A DNA stretch of 64,000 bases from Epiperipatus broadwayi (GCA_028023455.1 JAQFVV010012405.1:6409334-6473333), one strand, 5' to 3'. Shown: positions 11,501-24,338, counted from the stretch's first letter. A program made the numbers and translations. Notes: a model not told the origin generated them from the sequence alone.

Positions 11501-13934
11501 TATAAGAACTCTTTTTACTTTTTTTTAACAAACAATGAAATTGAAGGGAGAAAAATCTACTCTAAGATTCTTTTTAATAATTGTTAAATTTTAAGAGTAA
11601 AAGAAAACTAATTCTAGATACTACAGCATTTTTTTAACTTACTTATCAACTATCAAAGGAATTAAGGGCATTAAAGAATTGAAATAGGAATATTTATAAT
11701 CTTCTATACATATATGAAAGGCTAAGCTCAATAAAATTAATAAAATTGAAATATAAAAACCAGTTATTAACTGTTTCAGATTTCAGGTGCCATATTGAAT
11801 TTTTTTAAAAACTGACTTGAGACACAATTTTCACAATAACTTCAGTTTTAATTATGTTAGAGCAAAGCAATTTACATTAATAGAAACTAGAAAAACTAAG
11901 GAAAACAATAAGTCCAAGACAAATAGTGATAACCATTTAAAAAATAAGAAAATTTTTTTTTCAACATCTGACATAATTATTACTTTATTGTTTGTTCATA
12001 ATATCAAATTCATCATTAATTAAGTTTAAATTACATCTTTAGTGATAATTTCTTTGTATTCCTCACAAAATTATATTTCAAATCATATATAATATGTCTT
12101 ACCTGAGATAATCCATAGCTTCAGAATCTCCAAAAGTATTCGCATAAGAATTCTTCATTTTTATCTTGTACCCTAAAAGTTACCAAAACTCAAACGTGTC
12201 TATAAAAAAAAGATTCATCCTAATAAAAGATACAAAACAAATCATTTCCAAAAGACAGATATGCATTTATCATCATAGCAATTGGCTTCTTGTCTATCTA
12301 AAACTAGAAATTGTGGGCTACTGTCTATCACTGATAAAATGAGTTTCATCTCTTCATTTTATATTTTTTTGTGTACATCAGTGATGTTTATATTCTTTAT
12401 GCACACCAGTGATGTTTATATTCTTTTTTCACACCAGTGATGCTATCTTGTTATATTTATTGTATCACATAGATATAATTTATTTGCATATAGTCCATTT
12501 GTTAGCTACAGACTTGAAAATAATGTGATGAAAGATATGGCAAAACTAGTAACTCCACAGATGAGTATCAAGGCATAAGCAAGAATCAGAATTTGATTCT
12601 TTGCTTGCATATGCAATCTTTCTGTACTTTTGATTATTAGTTTTGTAAATCGTTATTTGTTATACAACATGCAAGAGTAAACACTAACATATTATATAAA
12701 CATAATAATAAATAATAAATTATTAAACCTTTTGAGAATCATTATTTTTATAAAATAAGTTTATTTTTATAAAATAAGTGGATTATATTAGAACATAAAA
12801 TTACTGTACATATGAATTCATATGTGCATAAATAAATATACAATTTATATAGACACACACAACTATAAATGCAAATTAATGAAAATTAAATGATTTTTTC
12901 AAATAATTAAAAAAAAGTTAAAATATTCAAAAAATTAAAAAATTAAAATTGTATACTTACGAGCGTTATTCTGCCATTACGTTTAGACTCCATGGAAAAC
13001 CTTGTTTGTGAATCAAAGTATTTTTATTACAAGAAAAGCGTATTTGAATGCTGATAAGTGGTTTCTGTCTTTATCACTTCATAGAAATTACAAAAATGAT
13101 AAAAAAAAAAATTAAATACACCGGTTACTAAAAAAATTAATAAAAAATCCAAATTTCATCAGATTTTTTTTAAAAACCATCTTTAGAAAGCTATGTTGGA
13201 GATCTATCAAATGCCCATATTTCTGTTGATATCATGCTTATAGTTTTTATATCATTAAAAAAACATTTCGACCAAACAAAGAAAGATGTGTGGGTCACTC
13301 ACTTGTAGCACAGAAACAGTTAAGAAATATATGAGTATAAAAATATAACTTAATAAAAAATTTACACATACTCTTATAACAATGTTTACTGATATATAGA
13401 AAAATAATAGTTCATGAAAAGATTTATGACATGGGTGGAGAGCTTTTACATTTTGTACATATTATTTTCAAATGAGTATATACTCTTGGAAAGTTGATAT
13501 TCTTTCTTGAGGTCTTTGTTCTTTGATTGTTGAGAAATGCCTTGTTATGATGAGGTTGGAAGTTGGCTACATCAGGATGTCAGTTGGCAAGTGAATGTAG
13601 CATATGTTGGCTAAAGGTTCATGCTGGAGAGGAGTTTATTGTTTGGTGCCTTAACCACACATGGCTTCTAATATGACAATGGGAGTAAATCCATGGTAGA
13701 ATCAAAACAAACAAAATAACAGTCTCATGAAGTCAGCAGAATAGCATAGACTGGAAAAGACTAATTAATATTTTTAGTTCATCCTTTATATAAACACCAC
13801 TCATTGTTTGTTCCATCAGGAATTTAAAAAATCTCAATCAGCAAAGTGTGATTAAAATTTCTACTTAGATAAACCAGCAAATTTACATTAATTAAATTCT
13901 GAATTCTTGTTAAACTCTTAATTAATGAAAGAGA
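11501..13934. other. No gene recognised
   Basis: AT-rich, with poly(A)/poly(T) runs and one short tandem repeat at 12373-12442. A 68-codon frame at 11817-12023 is lysine/asparagine-rich and looks like low-complexity chance coding. 13420-13690 is less AT-rich but matched nothing I know. Confidence 0.55.
12373..12442. repeat. Short tandem repeat, ~28-bp unit, 2.5 copies
   Basis: Units CACACCAGTGATGTTTATAT followed by TCTTT-type ends occur at 12373-12400, 12401-12429 and partially at 12430-12442, with one or two differences. Confidence 0.85.
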
Positions 13935-14200
13935 TTAAACATGTAGGTGTCTGAAAATTTCAGATTTTCCACTCAATACCTAACTTTTAGATAAATGCTG
14001 GCTTTGGGTTGGGTATTTTTAGATATAGTGTCTGAAGCTACCCTAGTGCCTCTCTGAGGAGTGCCAAAGCATGAAACCATGGTCAGAGGTTTGGGGGTTT
14101 CCTAATGGAGATATTTTAAATGCTTTCTCTAGTTAAGCATTTATCACAAAGCTGGTTGAGCAATTGCCAATGCTCATTGTTTATATCTTACAAGCTTAAC
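13935..14200 (+). repeat. Family A repeat, partial copy
   Basis: Starts within the family at the TCTGAAAATTTCAGA hairpin block and runs to the CATTGTTTATATCTTACAAG end. Close in sequence to the tandem copies at 14945-15796. 5' part missing. Confidence 0.8.
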
Positions 14201-14944
14201 CAAAAGACTGTTTTTTACGAGGCTCCTCGTCAACATCTGAAATCACTCTAACTCAGCCAGTTTTTATACGAAAATATTCGTTAAATACGTATTGAATTCA
14301 TTTTTAAAAGTTCTGTACGATGGTGACATCTTCCGATTTATTTTAGAAGTAAAAAATAGAAAAAAAATGCATTTAAACCTAAACAAAGAAGGAACATTAT
14401 TTGTGATTGGTTCTTAGCATGCTCTCAGCCGAAAAAGACATTCTGATTGGCTGGAAAGAACAAAGAAACTGCCTGATCAAAGAAAATAAAGAAAAACGCT
14501 GAGATTTTCATTTCGAATACGATTTAATTATTATAAAAGAATATTTTGAGAAATTAAAATTATTTTCAGAGAGAATAATAAAAAAACAAAATTATTTTCG
14601 AAAAATATTGAAGATATAAGTAAACATATTGAAGATGTAGTAAAAAGAAATATTTACTTTTCTATAACGTAAAAGTTGATCTTTTTGTTTACATTATAAC
14701 TTTTATGTTGCCGATATTGAATATTTTAGAATAAATAAATAGCAATTTATTTTTGAAAGAACTTTCGTTTTCTTCATAACCTGAAAAATTAATTATATAC
14801 TTTTTATAAACGTATCTGAGTTGAATTTAATATTATAGGCGAATATGTTTTAACAATAGGCTTTGTCTTCAGTTTGTGAGTTGGCCAATTAAAAGATTTG
14901 ATTTTTATCTGATACAACCAATGATAAAATTAGCGGTTAAAAGG
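14201..14944. other. Unique-looking sequence, no gene recognised
   Basis: Somewhat richer in CpG than its surroundings at 14220-14480, with a small palindrome CGAGGCTCCTCG at 14219-14230. No frame longer than a few tens of codons. It separates one family A copy from the tandem pair. Confidence 0.5.
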
Positions 14945-15362
14945 TTAAGAGAAGGGGGTCATGTAATCTATGACTATTTTTTTATTTGACTATTTATAGT
15001 CTCTGCTTTAAGTCTTATGTAATGTTATATTGCTAAGACTACTAATATATGGTTTGACTGAAGATCTCTCAGCCCCATATAGCTATTTGAGTTGGATAGC
15101 TGGGTTTGAAGACCTGTAGGTATCTGAAAATTTCAGATTTTCCACTCAATAGATAACTTTTAAATAAATGCTGGCTTTGGGTTGGGTATTTTTAGATCTA
15201 GTGTCTGAAGTAGTGTTTCTTCTAGGAGTGCCAAAGCACAAAACCATAGTCACAGGTTTGGGGGGCTTTCCTGACAGATATTTTAAATGCTTTTTCTGTT
15301 TAAGCATTTGTCACAAAGATTGTTGAGGAATTGGCAATGCTTATTGTTTATATCTTACAAAC
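14945..15362 (+). repeat. Family A repeat, tandem unit 1 (418 bp)
   Basis: The unit begins at TTAAGAGAAGGGGGTCATGT and ends where the same motif starts again at 15363. It has all family blocks: TATTTATAGTCTCTGCTTT, TGTTATATTGCTAAG, GAGTTGGATAGCTGGGTTTG, the hairpin block and the AAATGC closing block. No coding potential. Confidence 0.85.
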
Positions 15363-15840
15363 TTAAGAGAAGGGGATTTATGTGATCTATAACTATTTTT
15401 TATTATTTGACTATTTATAGTCTCTGCTTTATAAGTCTTATGCAATGTTATATTGCTAAGACTACTAATATATGGTTTGGCTGATGAGCTCTCAGCTCTA
15501 TATAGCTATTTGAGTTGGATAGCTGGGTTTGAAGACATGTAGGTATCTGAAAATTTCAGATTTTCTAATTAATAGATAACTTTTAGGTAAATGGTGTTTT
15601 TGGGTTGGTATTTTTAGATCTAGTGTCTGAAGCTATTCTAGCACCTCTTTGAGGAGTGCCAAAGCATGAAACCATGGGCAGAGGTTTTGGGGGGGGGGGT
15701 TTCTGATGGAGATATTTTATATGCTTTCTTTGGTTAAGCATTTATCACAAAACTTGTTGAGCAATTGGCAATACTCATTGTTTATATATTACAAGCTTAA
15801 GAGAATGGGGTCATGTGATCTAAGATTCTATTTTTTTTTT
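15363..15840 (+). repeat. Family A repeat, tandem unit 2 (434 bp) plus start of a third
   Basis: A direct neighbour of the previous unit with high similarity. The next unit start, TTAAGAGAATGGGGTCATGT, is at 15797 but decays into T-runs by about 15840. It contains an 11-G run at 15689-15699. The head-to-tail order suggests tandem duplication rather than two independent insertions. Confidence 0.85.
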
Positions 15841-15871
15841 TTTTTTAAATTTTAGATCTTTTTTTTTTTGA

Positions 15872-16375
15872 TAAGTTATATTGTTAGCCATTTACAGGAT
15901 TCTTTTTTTAACTATATTTCTAGCCAATGATAAATCTTTTATGCTGGGAATAATTTTTGCTTTGTTTCCAAAATCTTCAAAAAGAACTGGTGCACATTTT
16001 ATTCAAGCTTTTTTTAATATATTCTTCATCATTAAAAGGTTTTCCATGTTTGGCAATTACATTTGAAATAAAAAATCTAGCAGCAGTTATACTTGAATGA
16101 TTTTCAATAAATTTCATTATAAATGTTGATTGAATATTTATATTTTTAAATGCTTGGGCAATATATTCTTTTTGTTTATCTTTACTTTTTTCACAGAGTG
16201 ATTTATGATTGGTCTCAAAGTGCCATTTTACCAATGATGGTCTCAATACAACTGTTCCAGAATATAAAACACATAATACCTTGGTGTCTTTGTTAATCAT
16301 TCCATACTCATCAGTCCACCAACTTTGAAATTCTCTACTGCATGATAATTTTTGTTTTTTATTTTCACTAGTCAT
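15872..16375 (-). pseudogene. hAT-derived zinc-finger protein (GTF2IRD2/ZBED-like), N-terminal, frameshifted
   Basis: Starts at the ATG at 16373-16375 and stays open for 132 codons. Residues 33-60 look like a BED-type zinc finger: C35, a tyrosine where the second cysteine is expected (Y38), then H52 and H57 in HFETNHKSL. Next comes a helical region with SITAARFFISNVIAKHGKPF, typical as I recall it of animal proteins annotated 'GTF2I repeat domain-containing protein 2-like' or SCAND3/ZBED, which derive from hAT transposases. The first frame ends at 15977, but a +1 shift continues the family sequence as KCAPVLFEDFGNK and on to about 15890. The rest of the protein, including the catalytic region and dimerisation domain, is missing. 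The lost cysteine, frameshift and truncation make it a pseudogene or transposon relic. Confidence 0.75.
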
Positions 16376-16796
16376 ATTTACATAATGGTAACAAATTTAT
16401 GTAAAAGTAAATTAAATTAGAAAATAAAGAAGCAGATAAAAAATTCAAATCTATTAAGAGGAGAATTTATTTACATTAATAAAAAAAATCCCAAAAGAAC
16501 TCATTTAAAATTGTAGGCAAACCTTGATTGTTTTTTTCAGAATTTGGCTGCGTAATTTAAAATATTGAAGTCAAATAAAACATCTATGGTATTAGTAAAG
16601 ATATACCTGTATATTTATCTATGATCTCAATTTTAATGATTTTTTAGCTAAAAATTAAGATCTTTCTCACCATTTATACATTAATTGTGTAATAAACATT
16701 TCAAAAGCTGATTATAGAAACAAAATACCTTTCTTAACATTTTATGATAGTTATAAGATATTCTATTAATACATAAACATTAAAACAGGCAAGATT
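16376..16796. other. No gene recognised
   Basis: AT-rich spacer between the hAT-like relic and a family C repeat. Confidence 0.6.
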
Positions 16797-17095
16797 CTCC
16801 ATACAGTAGTACCACTTAGTGCAACCAGAGTAATCAATGGATGCCAGAAGGGTTGTGCATAAAATCCCTATCTAATGCCTAATCATCCAATATCCCCAGA
16901 CTAGTTTCTGACTTGTGGCCTTCATCAGTGAGGAGCTTTGGATCTGAGAGTACTGCACCTAGATCTTAGGATTGATTATTCTGGTTGGCACTGAGTGGCA
17001 CTACTGTGTGAAGAGTTTTACCTGTTTTAATAACAGTAATGTGCTAGCATAAGAAATAGTGATCATGTGATGTTTAGTGGTTTAATATATAAACA
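16797..17095. repeat. Family C palindromic repeat, copy 1
   Basis: Left arm CTCCATACAGTAGTACCACT... (16797-16840) pairs with the right arm ...GAGTGGCACTACTGTGTGAAG (16970-17015). Between them lies a family-specific centre with CTTCATCAGTGAGGAGC. The same arms occur at 28860-29145 and 34384-34623. The outer part, TGATCATGTGATGTTTAGTGG, is also shared. Probably a non-autonomous element with long inverted ends; class unknown. Confidence 0.8.
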
Positions 17096-17779
17096 TCTAA
17101 TCCTTTTTTCTTATTGTTTTATCATTATTTTTTTAAAAAAAATCTATAGCTGCACTTGAAAATAGAGGTTTTTATAACTTTTTACTCTATTTCACTAATA
17201 GTTTCAATCACATCTATAACTTTCATAAGAGCTTTTCTAAATTTGTTTGAACAAAATGAAAAGACTGTGGACCAATCAAATTTGTTTGTAAATAAAACAT
17301 TATTAAAAGTATTGTATTTAAGTAGTAATAATGGGGGTTTTAATTACTTTTGTTTTGTTTTTACATATTTCCTGCAGATTGTTTTTTTTATTTGGAAGAA
17401 TTTTTATTTAAAATGGAATATTAAACTTTTGTGTGTGTGTGTGTGTGTGTAATTAGGAAATTATAATCATTATTTTAAATGGGTATTTATTTATAGAAAG
17501 ATCTAATTTCATGCCAATTGTTCTAAAATAAATTTTTGTATTATTTTAAATCAAAGTGTCTTAAAATTTAAATTACAAACAAATTAAAACTTGAAGTTTT
17601 TAAAAATTATAATATTTTTTAAAATTTAATTACGGATTAGAAATTTATTTAAATGCTAATAAATTACAACTTAATAAAAACGTTCACATACATATGGGTA
17701 TAGAATAAATATTACTCTTCATGGAACAATGAATAACTAACTATATATAGACAGTACTCTTTTTCTATCCAAGTCATGT
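17096..17779. other. No gene recognised
   Basis: AT-rich. A 98-codon frame at 17156-17452 is hydrophobic, runs into the GT microsatellite and shows no family motif, so I treat it as chance. Confidence 0.5.
17431..17450. repeat. (GT)10 microsatellite
   Basis: Twenty bases of perfect GT alternation. Confidence 0.98.
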
Positions 17780-17905
17780 TACTACAATCCTTCAAGATTG
17801 TATAAAACATAAAAAGAGACCACATGTGAGATAAAATGATGAAATATATAAGTTTGTTGGTGTGAACTGAAGAAGAAAGACTATGGATAAGAGAAACTGA
17901 ATTAA
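17780..17905 (+). mobile_element. RTE-type LINE, very degraded 3' fragment
   Basis: Contains AAGAGACCACATGTGAGAT and, in order, blocks matching the ATGAAATA, GAAGAAAGACTATGGAT and GAACT-like parts of the RTE 3' end. Many substitutions and stops. No 3' tail is preserved. Confidence 0.55.
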
Positions 17906-20221
17906 ACAATTTGTTTTTATAATAATATCTTATTCACTAACAAAATTAATGTTGCAAAATGTTTTGATATATAAATATGAAATATTATAAAGCAGTAGTA
18001 AAAATGAAAACTACTGATATTTTTTTAAACTTTTATATTGTTAAAATAATACAATGTGCAACACATAATCTTGGGTCCCAAGTAAATTATTTATTTGCTA
18101 GTAATTGCCAATATGATATATTTTTATTACAAAAAACTTTCATTTTATATGTTTATGAAATTTTAGCAGATACAATAATTTTGTACATTGTTTTGTTATT
18201 TGGCCCATAAACAGATATCATTTTTCAATTAAAAATTTTATTTATGTTTTTAAAAATATGGTATCTCATTAAATATGAAAGTCAGGACAATTGTCTTGCT
18301 TGCCTGAAATCTAGGGCCAATTCTAAAAATAGTCATGACAAATTCTTGAGATGTTACATAATGTTTAAGCATCTAGGCTCAGAGGGATATTGAAGTTTTA
18401 CTTACTTGAGAATTGATTTGCAAACTTTTACCTTTTTGAATCTATCATTTTAATACTACACTAAACCATACAGAACATAAAGTCTTCTTGGTTGTGGGAT
18501 CATATAATGTGCAAGAACTATGAATGGTAACTGAGTTTTGATCCAAGAATCTCTTAAGCTGTATAGGATAAAATAACCAAATATTTGGAGGTTATCTGAT
18601 AACACTTCTGTTGATAGGTTGAATTTCAATTCAGAAACCCTTAGTTTTCAAGTCCTTTACAATACCATTGTGCTAAACTGCATAGGACAAAAATGAATGC
18701 TTTATAGGATTCATATTGTTATTGAGGTCACCCAAATATTGAGTCCAGCATTGTGTATATTTGGTGATCAGGTGAAAACAGCATATTCTATGTAATCTGA
18801 TTGTATGTCAAAAATATTTACATGATTACATGATCAAATCATGTGGTATTTGAGAACCAGAATTGATGTGTTGAACTTTTAATTCAGAGTTGTTTTGCTC
18901 TCAAGATCATTGCTCTACCACTGTGCCAAAATGCTCAAGCTGAGCAGTACTGATTATAAAAAAATATTATTATTTGGTAAGTTAATTCTTTTCAATAACC
19001 ATTGATGAATTCAATTAAACATTGAGATGATTGCCATGTTTTGATCACTGACAACTGTTTTCTCATCCCAAACATATTCTTTTGCTAATTGAAGCTCCAT
19101 ATCTCGAATTAATATCACCAAATCCTTCCATGCATGCAAATACATTATTGTTTTGTCTATACCAAAGCTTTCTAAATATAAGCTGTTATAAAAATGTTTT
19201 TCAGCATGAATTTTTTTTGTCTTAAATTTGAATCATTTTTTTATTTTATTAAAAATAATATTTTTGCTCTCTTTTAAATTTTACTTTTTATATTTTGATT
19301 TTAGACAGGTGTAAACTCCACTCTCATCTTTTTCCATTTTGCTACAAATTTGTAATGAGATGTTTTTGCCATTAGCAATAAATATGTATGTATTTTTTGT
19401 TTTTTACAGTTATTATTTGATATGATTATTTATTTTAGAAAAAGCTTTTGATAATACATATATCAACTCCTTTTTAAAATGGATATAATTATTGTATTTA
19501 AGTTCTATATAAATATTAAAGTGTTAGCATGTCTACTTCAAGAGATTTTGACACAATCATTTTCAATACTCGCATTCCCACCACAATATCTTGAAAATCA
19601 CTTGTAAAGGTTCTTGCACCTCATGGCTTTATTGTCTCACATAGTTTAAATTTTTTCAAAGTTTTTGGTAGCAGTTTTGCTCAATTTTAAATAAAATTTA
19701 ATGTTAGAATGTTAATCCATCATAGATTAATGTAGAAAACAATACCTAACTTGTCATTTAAATATGCTTATAGCTAAACTATATGCTACTTAATACAAGT
19801 ATTCATTCAGAGAATGAGGAATTGTCATCAGTCACGTTGTATATAATATTCATAGTTATTTTAAAATAGTCACTATATTATACTTTTTATATTATATATG
19901 CAATCACTTTCTATTAAAACAGACTATTCTTAATGCAATTAATAAGTAAGATTCACATCAGTATTTTGAACCCAGGCAAGATTATTTTGTATCCATTGCA
20001 ATTCTGATTTTATATAAAACTGTAACTTCTACAAATCCTTACTGCAGTTGTTCAAATATACATTTCTAGTGGGTCTAAGGTACTGTAGGCCCTGTCCATA
20101 TGTCTCAGGAATTTTTATTCAATAAATCATGAAGTTCATTTCTTTCAGACTGGACTGGCTTCGAGAACATTCATGATACTGATGGTTTCATTTTAGTTTA
20201 TATTCTTTTATGTGTTACATA
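17906..20221. other. No gene recognised outside repeat-like patches
   Basis: AT-rich. 18470-18940 holds repeat-like patches listed separately. A 77-codon frame at 17977-18210 has no motif. The remainder shows nothing coding. Confidence 0.5.
18470..18940 (-). repeat. Degenerate tRNA-like (SINE-like) repeats
   Basis: Two related patches, ending near 18690 and 18935, carry on the plus strand TTTTCAAGTCC..TACCATTGTGC and CTCAAGATCATTGCTCTACCACTGTGCC. In reverse complement these read like the A-box and anticodon-arm region of a tRNA (GGCACAGTGGTAGAGCAAT). Similar patches are at 27840-27950 and 56930-57425. They are too decayed to fold. Confidence 0.35.
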
Positions 20222-20490
20222 TAGGTGATACTGACATCATTGAAAAAATTAGAAGACTGATTTGGAATTGGGACGAACATATTGCTAATAAAAATGATAA
20301 TGGATGGACAGTTGAAATGAACTGGCTTCCAAGAGATTGTAAAAGACCTAGAAAGAGACCACATGTGAGATGGATGAAATAAGGAGGTGAGCTTGGATGA
20401 TGTGGAGAAGAGAGGCTAGAGATTGGAAAAGGTAGATTGAACTTGGAGAGACCTTCATCCTGTAGTGGATAGATAATGGTTGAAATTTAT
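20222..20490 (+). mobile_element. RTE-type LINE, 3' fragment
   Basis: Starts at GGTGATACTGACATCATTG and follows the RTE 3' coding end to GTAGTGGATAGATAATGGTT. It encodes recognisable pieces such as 'CKRPRKRPHVRWMK' before stops, and is 5'-truncated. No clear tail or target duplication. Confidence 0.85.
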
Positions 20491-21543
20491 ATTACAGCAA
20501 ATCAGTATTATATATTTAATAAAATTTGTTTTACTTTTTTAGTATAGTACTTCTACTTTTGGTTTTCAGAGGCTATTTTCACATCCATGTATTTAAAGAA
20601 GATATATATAACAACTATTCTAGAAATTTACGGAATTATACGACCTATATTTTATACACTTCTAAGGTTAGAAGTGTTAATAATGTTTTGAAATAAAAAC
20701 GTCACCTATCATTTTTATGTTTTTCTTTTTTTTTTAAATCATCATTTATAAAAATATTTTATACTCTTATAATATTGAACTTTTTATACAGCAAAAAAAA
20801 AAAAAAGAAATAATTCTAATGGTGAGAAAAGAATGGCGGATCTGTTAAAATATCTGTTCGCTCTCATTTATGGTTTTGAAAAGCTCTCGCCTAATCTGGA
20901 TACAAAAAAAAAAAAAAAGACAAGAGAAAGAGAAAAAAAATTGTGTCTATTCTTATTATAAATCGAAGCAAAGCGGAGATGAAAGGTACCGATAAACAAT
21001 AATTACAACAACAAAATCATGATAATAATTATAAATCTGTGTATTAAAGATTATTCTTATTGATCTTTTTATAAAATAAGAAGATTAAAGTATTTCTTCC
21101 GTACTTGTATTGGTCTTTCTATTATTTTAGCTTCTGCATCATTTTTGTTATTCTTTTATTATTTTCTTTAAGACTATCAATCGATAATAATTATTTATAA
21201 TCACTTATATATATAATTCTAATACATTTTTTAAACAGTATTAATTTAATTAAGAGTTAAAATGAAATGTAAATCTTTTAAAACCAGCTAAAAAATTTTA
21301 TATACTTCTGGGTAATAAAAAGTTGTCAAGTTTTTAATGCATACGATGTGGGTGTTTGTTTGAGAATAAAATTTTACAACGATAACACAGTACTAAAATT
21401 TGAATGAAAATTCTGCTTAACGCATATAAATTATGCTTTTCTATAAAGTAGCCTGTTTAATTTTATAATGGAGCGTTTACTGAATGCTAAAGGTCATTAA
21501 AGTTTATGAGATCCCAAATATGAAATGCTAAGTTAAATAATTT
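20491..21543. other. No known gene; contains a GC-richer patch
   Basis: Mostly AT-rich with long A-runs (20795-20810 and 20905-20918). 20820-21000 is visibly richer in G and C and contains the small frame listed next. Confidence 0.5.
20833..20961 (+). CDS. Possible 42-codon frame or first exon, unrecognised
   Basis: ATG at 20833 sits in AGAATGGCG, a fair eukaryotic start context. The frame reads MADLLKYLFALIYGFEKLSP, then a lysine-rich stretch through an A-run, and stops at 20959-20961. The first 24 codons use G/C-ending codons more than the surroundings. No family is recognised. It could be a 5' exon spliced before the A-run, a transposon relic or chance. Confidence 0.12.
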   Translation: MADLLKYLFALIYGFEKLSPNLDTKKKKKTREREKKLCLFLL

Positions 21544-22067
21544 TAAGAATCGGGTTATCATCATCATCATTTCCAACCATTATCGATTCCATTGCAGGAT
21601 AAAGGTCTCTCTAAGTTCAATCCATCTTCTCCGATCTGTAGACTGTCTTTTTCACATCACTCCAACACATGTTCTTGTTTCATCCATCCACCTTACATCT
21701 GGTCTTATTCTAGGTCTTTTACAATCTCTTTTAATCCTGTTTAAGATTTTAACTGTCTATCTATTATCACTTCAGTTTCTTAATTATTTCAATAATGTCA
21801 GTAACACTTGTTTGTTCTCTCACCCATGTATTTAATTTTCAAACACTTCTTGTTACTCTTAACATGCATCTCTCCATATTTCTTTGGGGTGATTCAAAGT
21901 TGCTGTATTGCTCTTCTGTTAATTATACATATCTCAGTTCTGTAAGTAAGAAAAATATTTATTAAAACTTGACTGTTTTTATACATTGACGTATTTCTTT
22001 TAATTATTAAGTTATTTTTACCAAAAGCACTCCAACCAAGTTTAATTCGATGTTTAATATAAGAATC
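21544..22067 (-). mobile_element. RTE-type LINE, 5'-truncated, with target duplication
   Basis: The element occupies 21552-22059, flanked by TAAGAATC at 21544-21551 and 22060-22067. On the minus strand it begins near the HRIKLGWSAFG block and ends with a short ATG/GAT microsatellite tail next to 21552. Short tandem-repeat tails are normal for RTE elements. Several frameshifts and stops are present; only pieces such as HRIKLGWSAFGKNNLIIKR remain open. Confidence 0.88.
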
Positions 22068-24338
22068 AGCTAAACAATGACACTTCAAAAATTAACCAAG
22101 TACAGATAAGGCTTAGTAACAACATAAATAAATACATTCAAAATTTTAAATTTGAAGATATGTGACTTTACAGAATGCATAGTAACACACACTAATAAAT
22201 AAACAGTATGTTCTAGTGAAAAGATGTCTGTTTTTCCAAACTGCCTACAATGATATCTCTGAATCAATGCATATGTTATGTAGTGGCTGCCATACACAGT
22301 GTAAATCATTTCAAACATTTCTGTCACAGTTTGGCCAATTTGAATTCAAATTAAATGTTACTGCACTATTCATTGTGAATTAAAATATGTCGTCACATTT
22401 CTAGATATGCTAGTTCCTATAAAATGTCTGTGAGGAATAGTTACACTATACTGCATAACACATAGATTGATTCACAAATGATACTGCAGGGGAACTTTGA
22501 GACAGAACTGTTCACCTTTTTACCTGGATATAGTGGGTATGTATAATTGGTAGATATACATGTGACTTATACAGGTGGCACTGGTAGAAGATATAGTGAG
22601 AGGTGATATTATGTTTATATACATGCATAGTAGATAAACCTCATGATAATACATCAATTAGTTATACCCAAACTCAGGACTGGAACTTGGACTTTTCCTG
22701 TAGCAGAGGATTTCCACATAAAGATGAACAATTTTAAAGTCAACCAGTCCAGAATCAAAACAGCTAGAGATCCAATTACTGGTTGGAAAATGGGTTTTTT
22801 TATTGAATTTTCTCTGAATAACACCGTATGTATGAAAAAATGATTAAACTAATAACATTTTATTTTCATAGAGTATAGACATAATAATTGTATTAACACT
22901 AAATAGACATAAAGAATATTTATGTATATGTATTTTCCTTAGAACAAAGTAATCATACAAGAACTTCATTATCTCATTTAATAAAGATTTGCATCTCAAA
23001 TCCAATTGTTATAATAAATGCTACTAGTTGGGATAACACAAGCATGTGCAATGAAATTTCAAAGTTTTTTGCATTTTGAATAGAACATTGGATATCTTTA
23101 TCATGCTTTTTAAAAATTAGCTACTTAGTTTATCTATACAGTTATGTATTTGAATTTTCTGTTATAAAGCATGCAATTTTAACTGTACACTAGGAAAACT
23201 GAAAAAGCTATAATATTTATACATTTTTTTTACATAACGCACAAATAAAACAAAGAAAGTTTTTAGCATTCCTGATTGGAGAATACTTGAATTTTTTTAC
23301 ATTAAATATGCTTTTATGGAAAGTTTACACTTTTCAAATTTACATTGTACAGTATAAAAGTTAAATAAGTTATATTTCCCTCCATATGTAACCTTTATAC
23401 AAGTTATTCACTTATTATTTCAATTAACAATTAACCACAATAATCTTTAAAATAATTGTTTTGTTTTTTTAAATTATTTTTTCTAATGTTGAGACCCATT
23501 ATGCAGTAGGATGAAGGAAACACTATTGAAAGTTAGCATAGTGTAGTTCAGTATAGAATTTATTATATACAATAGTTATGCTTTAATCATATAGTTAGAA
23601 TATGACTGTATGTATCTCAATTTTATCCAGTAGCCTTAACATTCAAAATAAATAAGGTCATTAATTGCAGTAATAAAGTGCATTAATAATAAAATTTAAA
23701 ATTTGGATATTAGCTAAAATATGTTCACTCAATCAACTTTTGCCTAAAATTTTTTGAAATGCTAATTCCACCCAAGATAAAAATGCTATCTTTGTAAATC
23801 CAAATTATATTCAATAAAATAAATGAGAAAAATTATTACATGCATTATACAATTAATAATAATTTTATATGGTCAATGGTACAAAATTTAAGTTGGCAAT
23901 ATCACTCACTTGATTAATTTTTGTTCAATACTCTTGTAATTTGTTTCAGTTAGAATAATGACAGTCATTCATCACAAAGGTAGAAAAATATTGATAGAAA
24001 AATACAAATGTTTTTCCCATACAAATTTCAGACAGATACAACAATAAAATATATTAATAATAAATTTTTAAACATATATAGTATCTTAACATAATATTTG
24101 TTTAATTGATTTGTAACTTGTAGAAATTGTAATTTCCTCAGGCAAAAATGCATTATTCTATACTAAAACAATACTGGCAAAAAATAAAAACAAAAGATTT
24201 AAAAACATTTATGTTATTAAAACTATAGCCATCTACTGTATATAATGCATTTCTTTTATCTAATTATTATTTAATTCCTATTGCAGTTTATATAAAATAA
24301 ATAAATCTTGGACCATTGCTTAAAACAAAAAAAAAGAA
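22068..24338. other. No gene recognised
   Basis: AT-rich. A 66-codon frame at 22643-22843 (contains RTGTWTFPVAEDF) and an 80-codon minus frame at 22085-22327 have no motif and no second copy in the window. The first lies in a slightly GC-richer patch and could be repeat-derived. Confidence 0.5.

Noticed and set aside
17156-17452. 98-codon hydrophobic frame
   Set aside because: Ends by reading through a (GT)10 microsatellite; hydrophobicity follows from T-rich codons.
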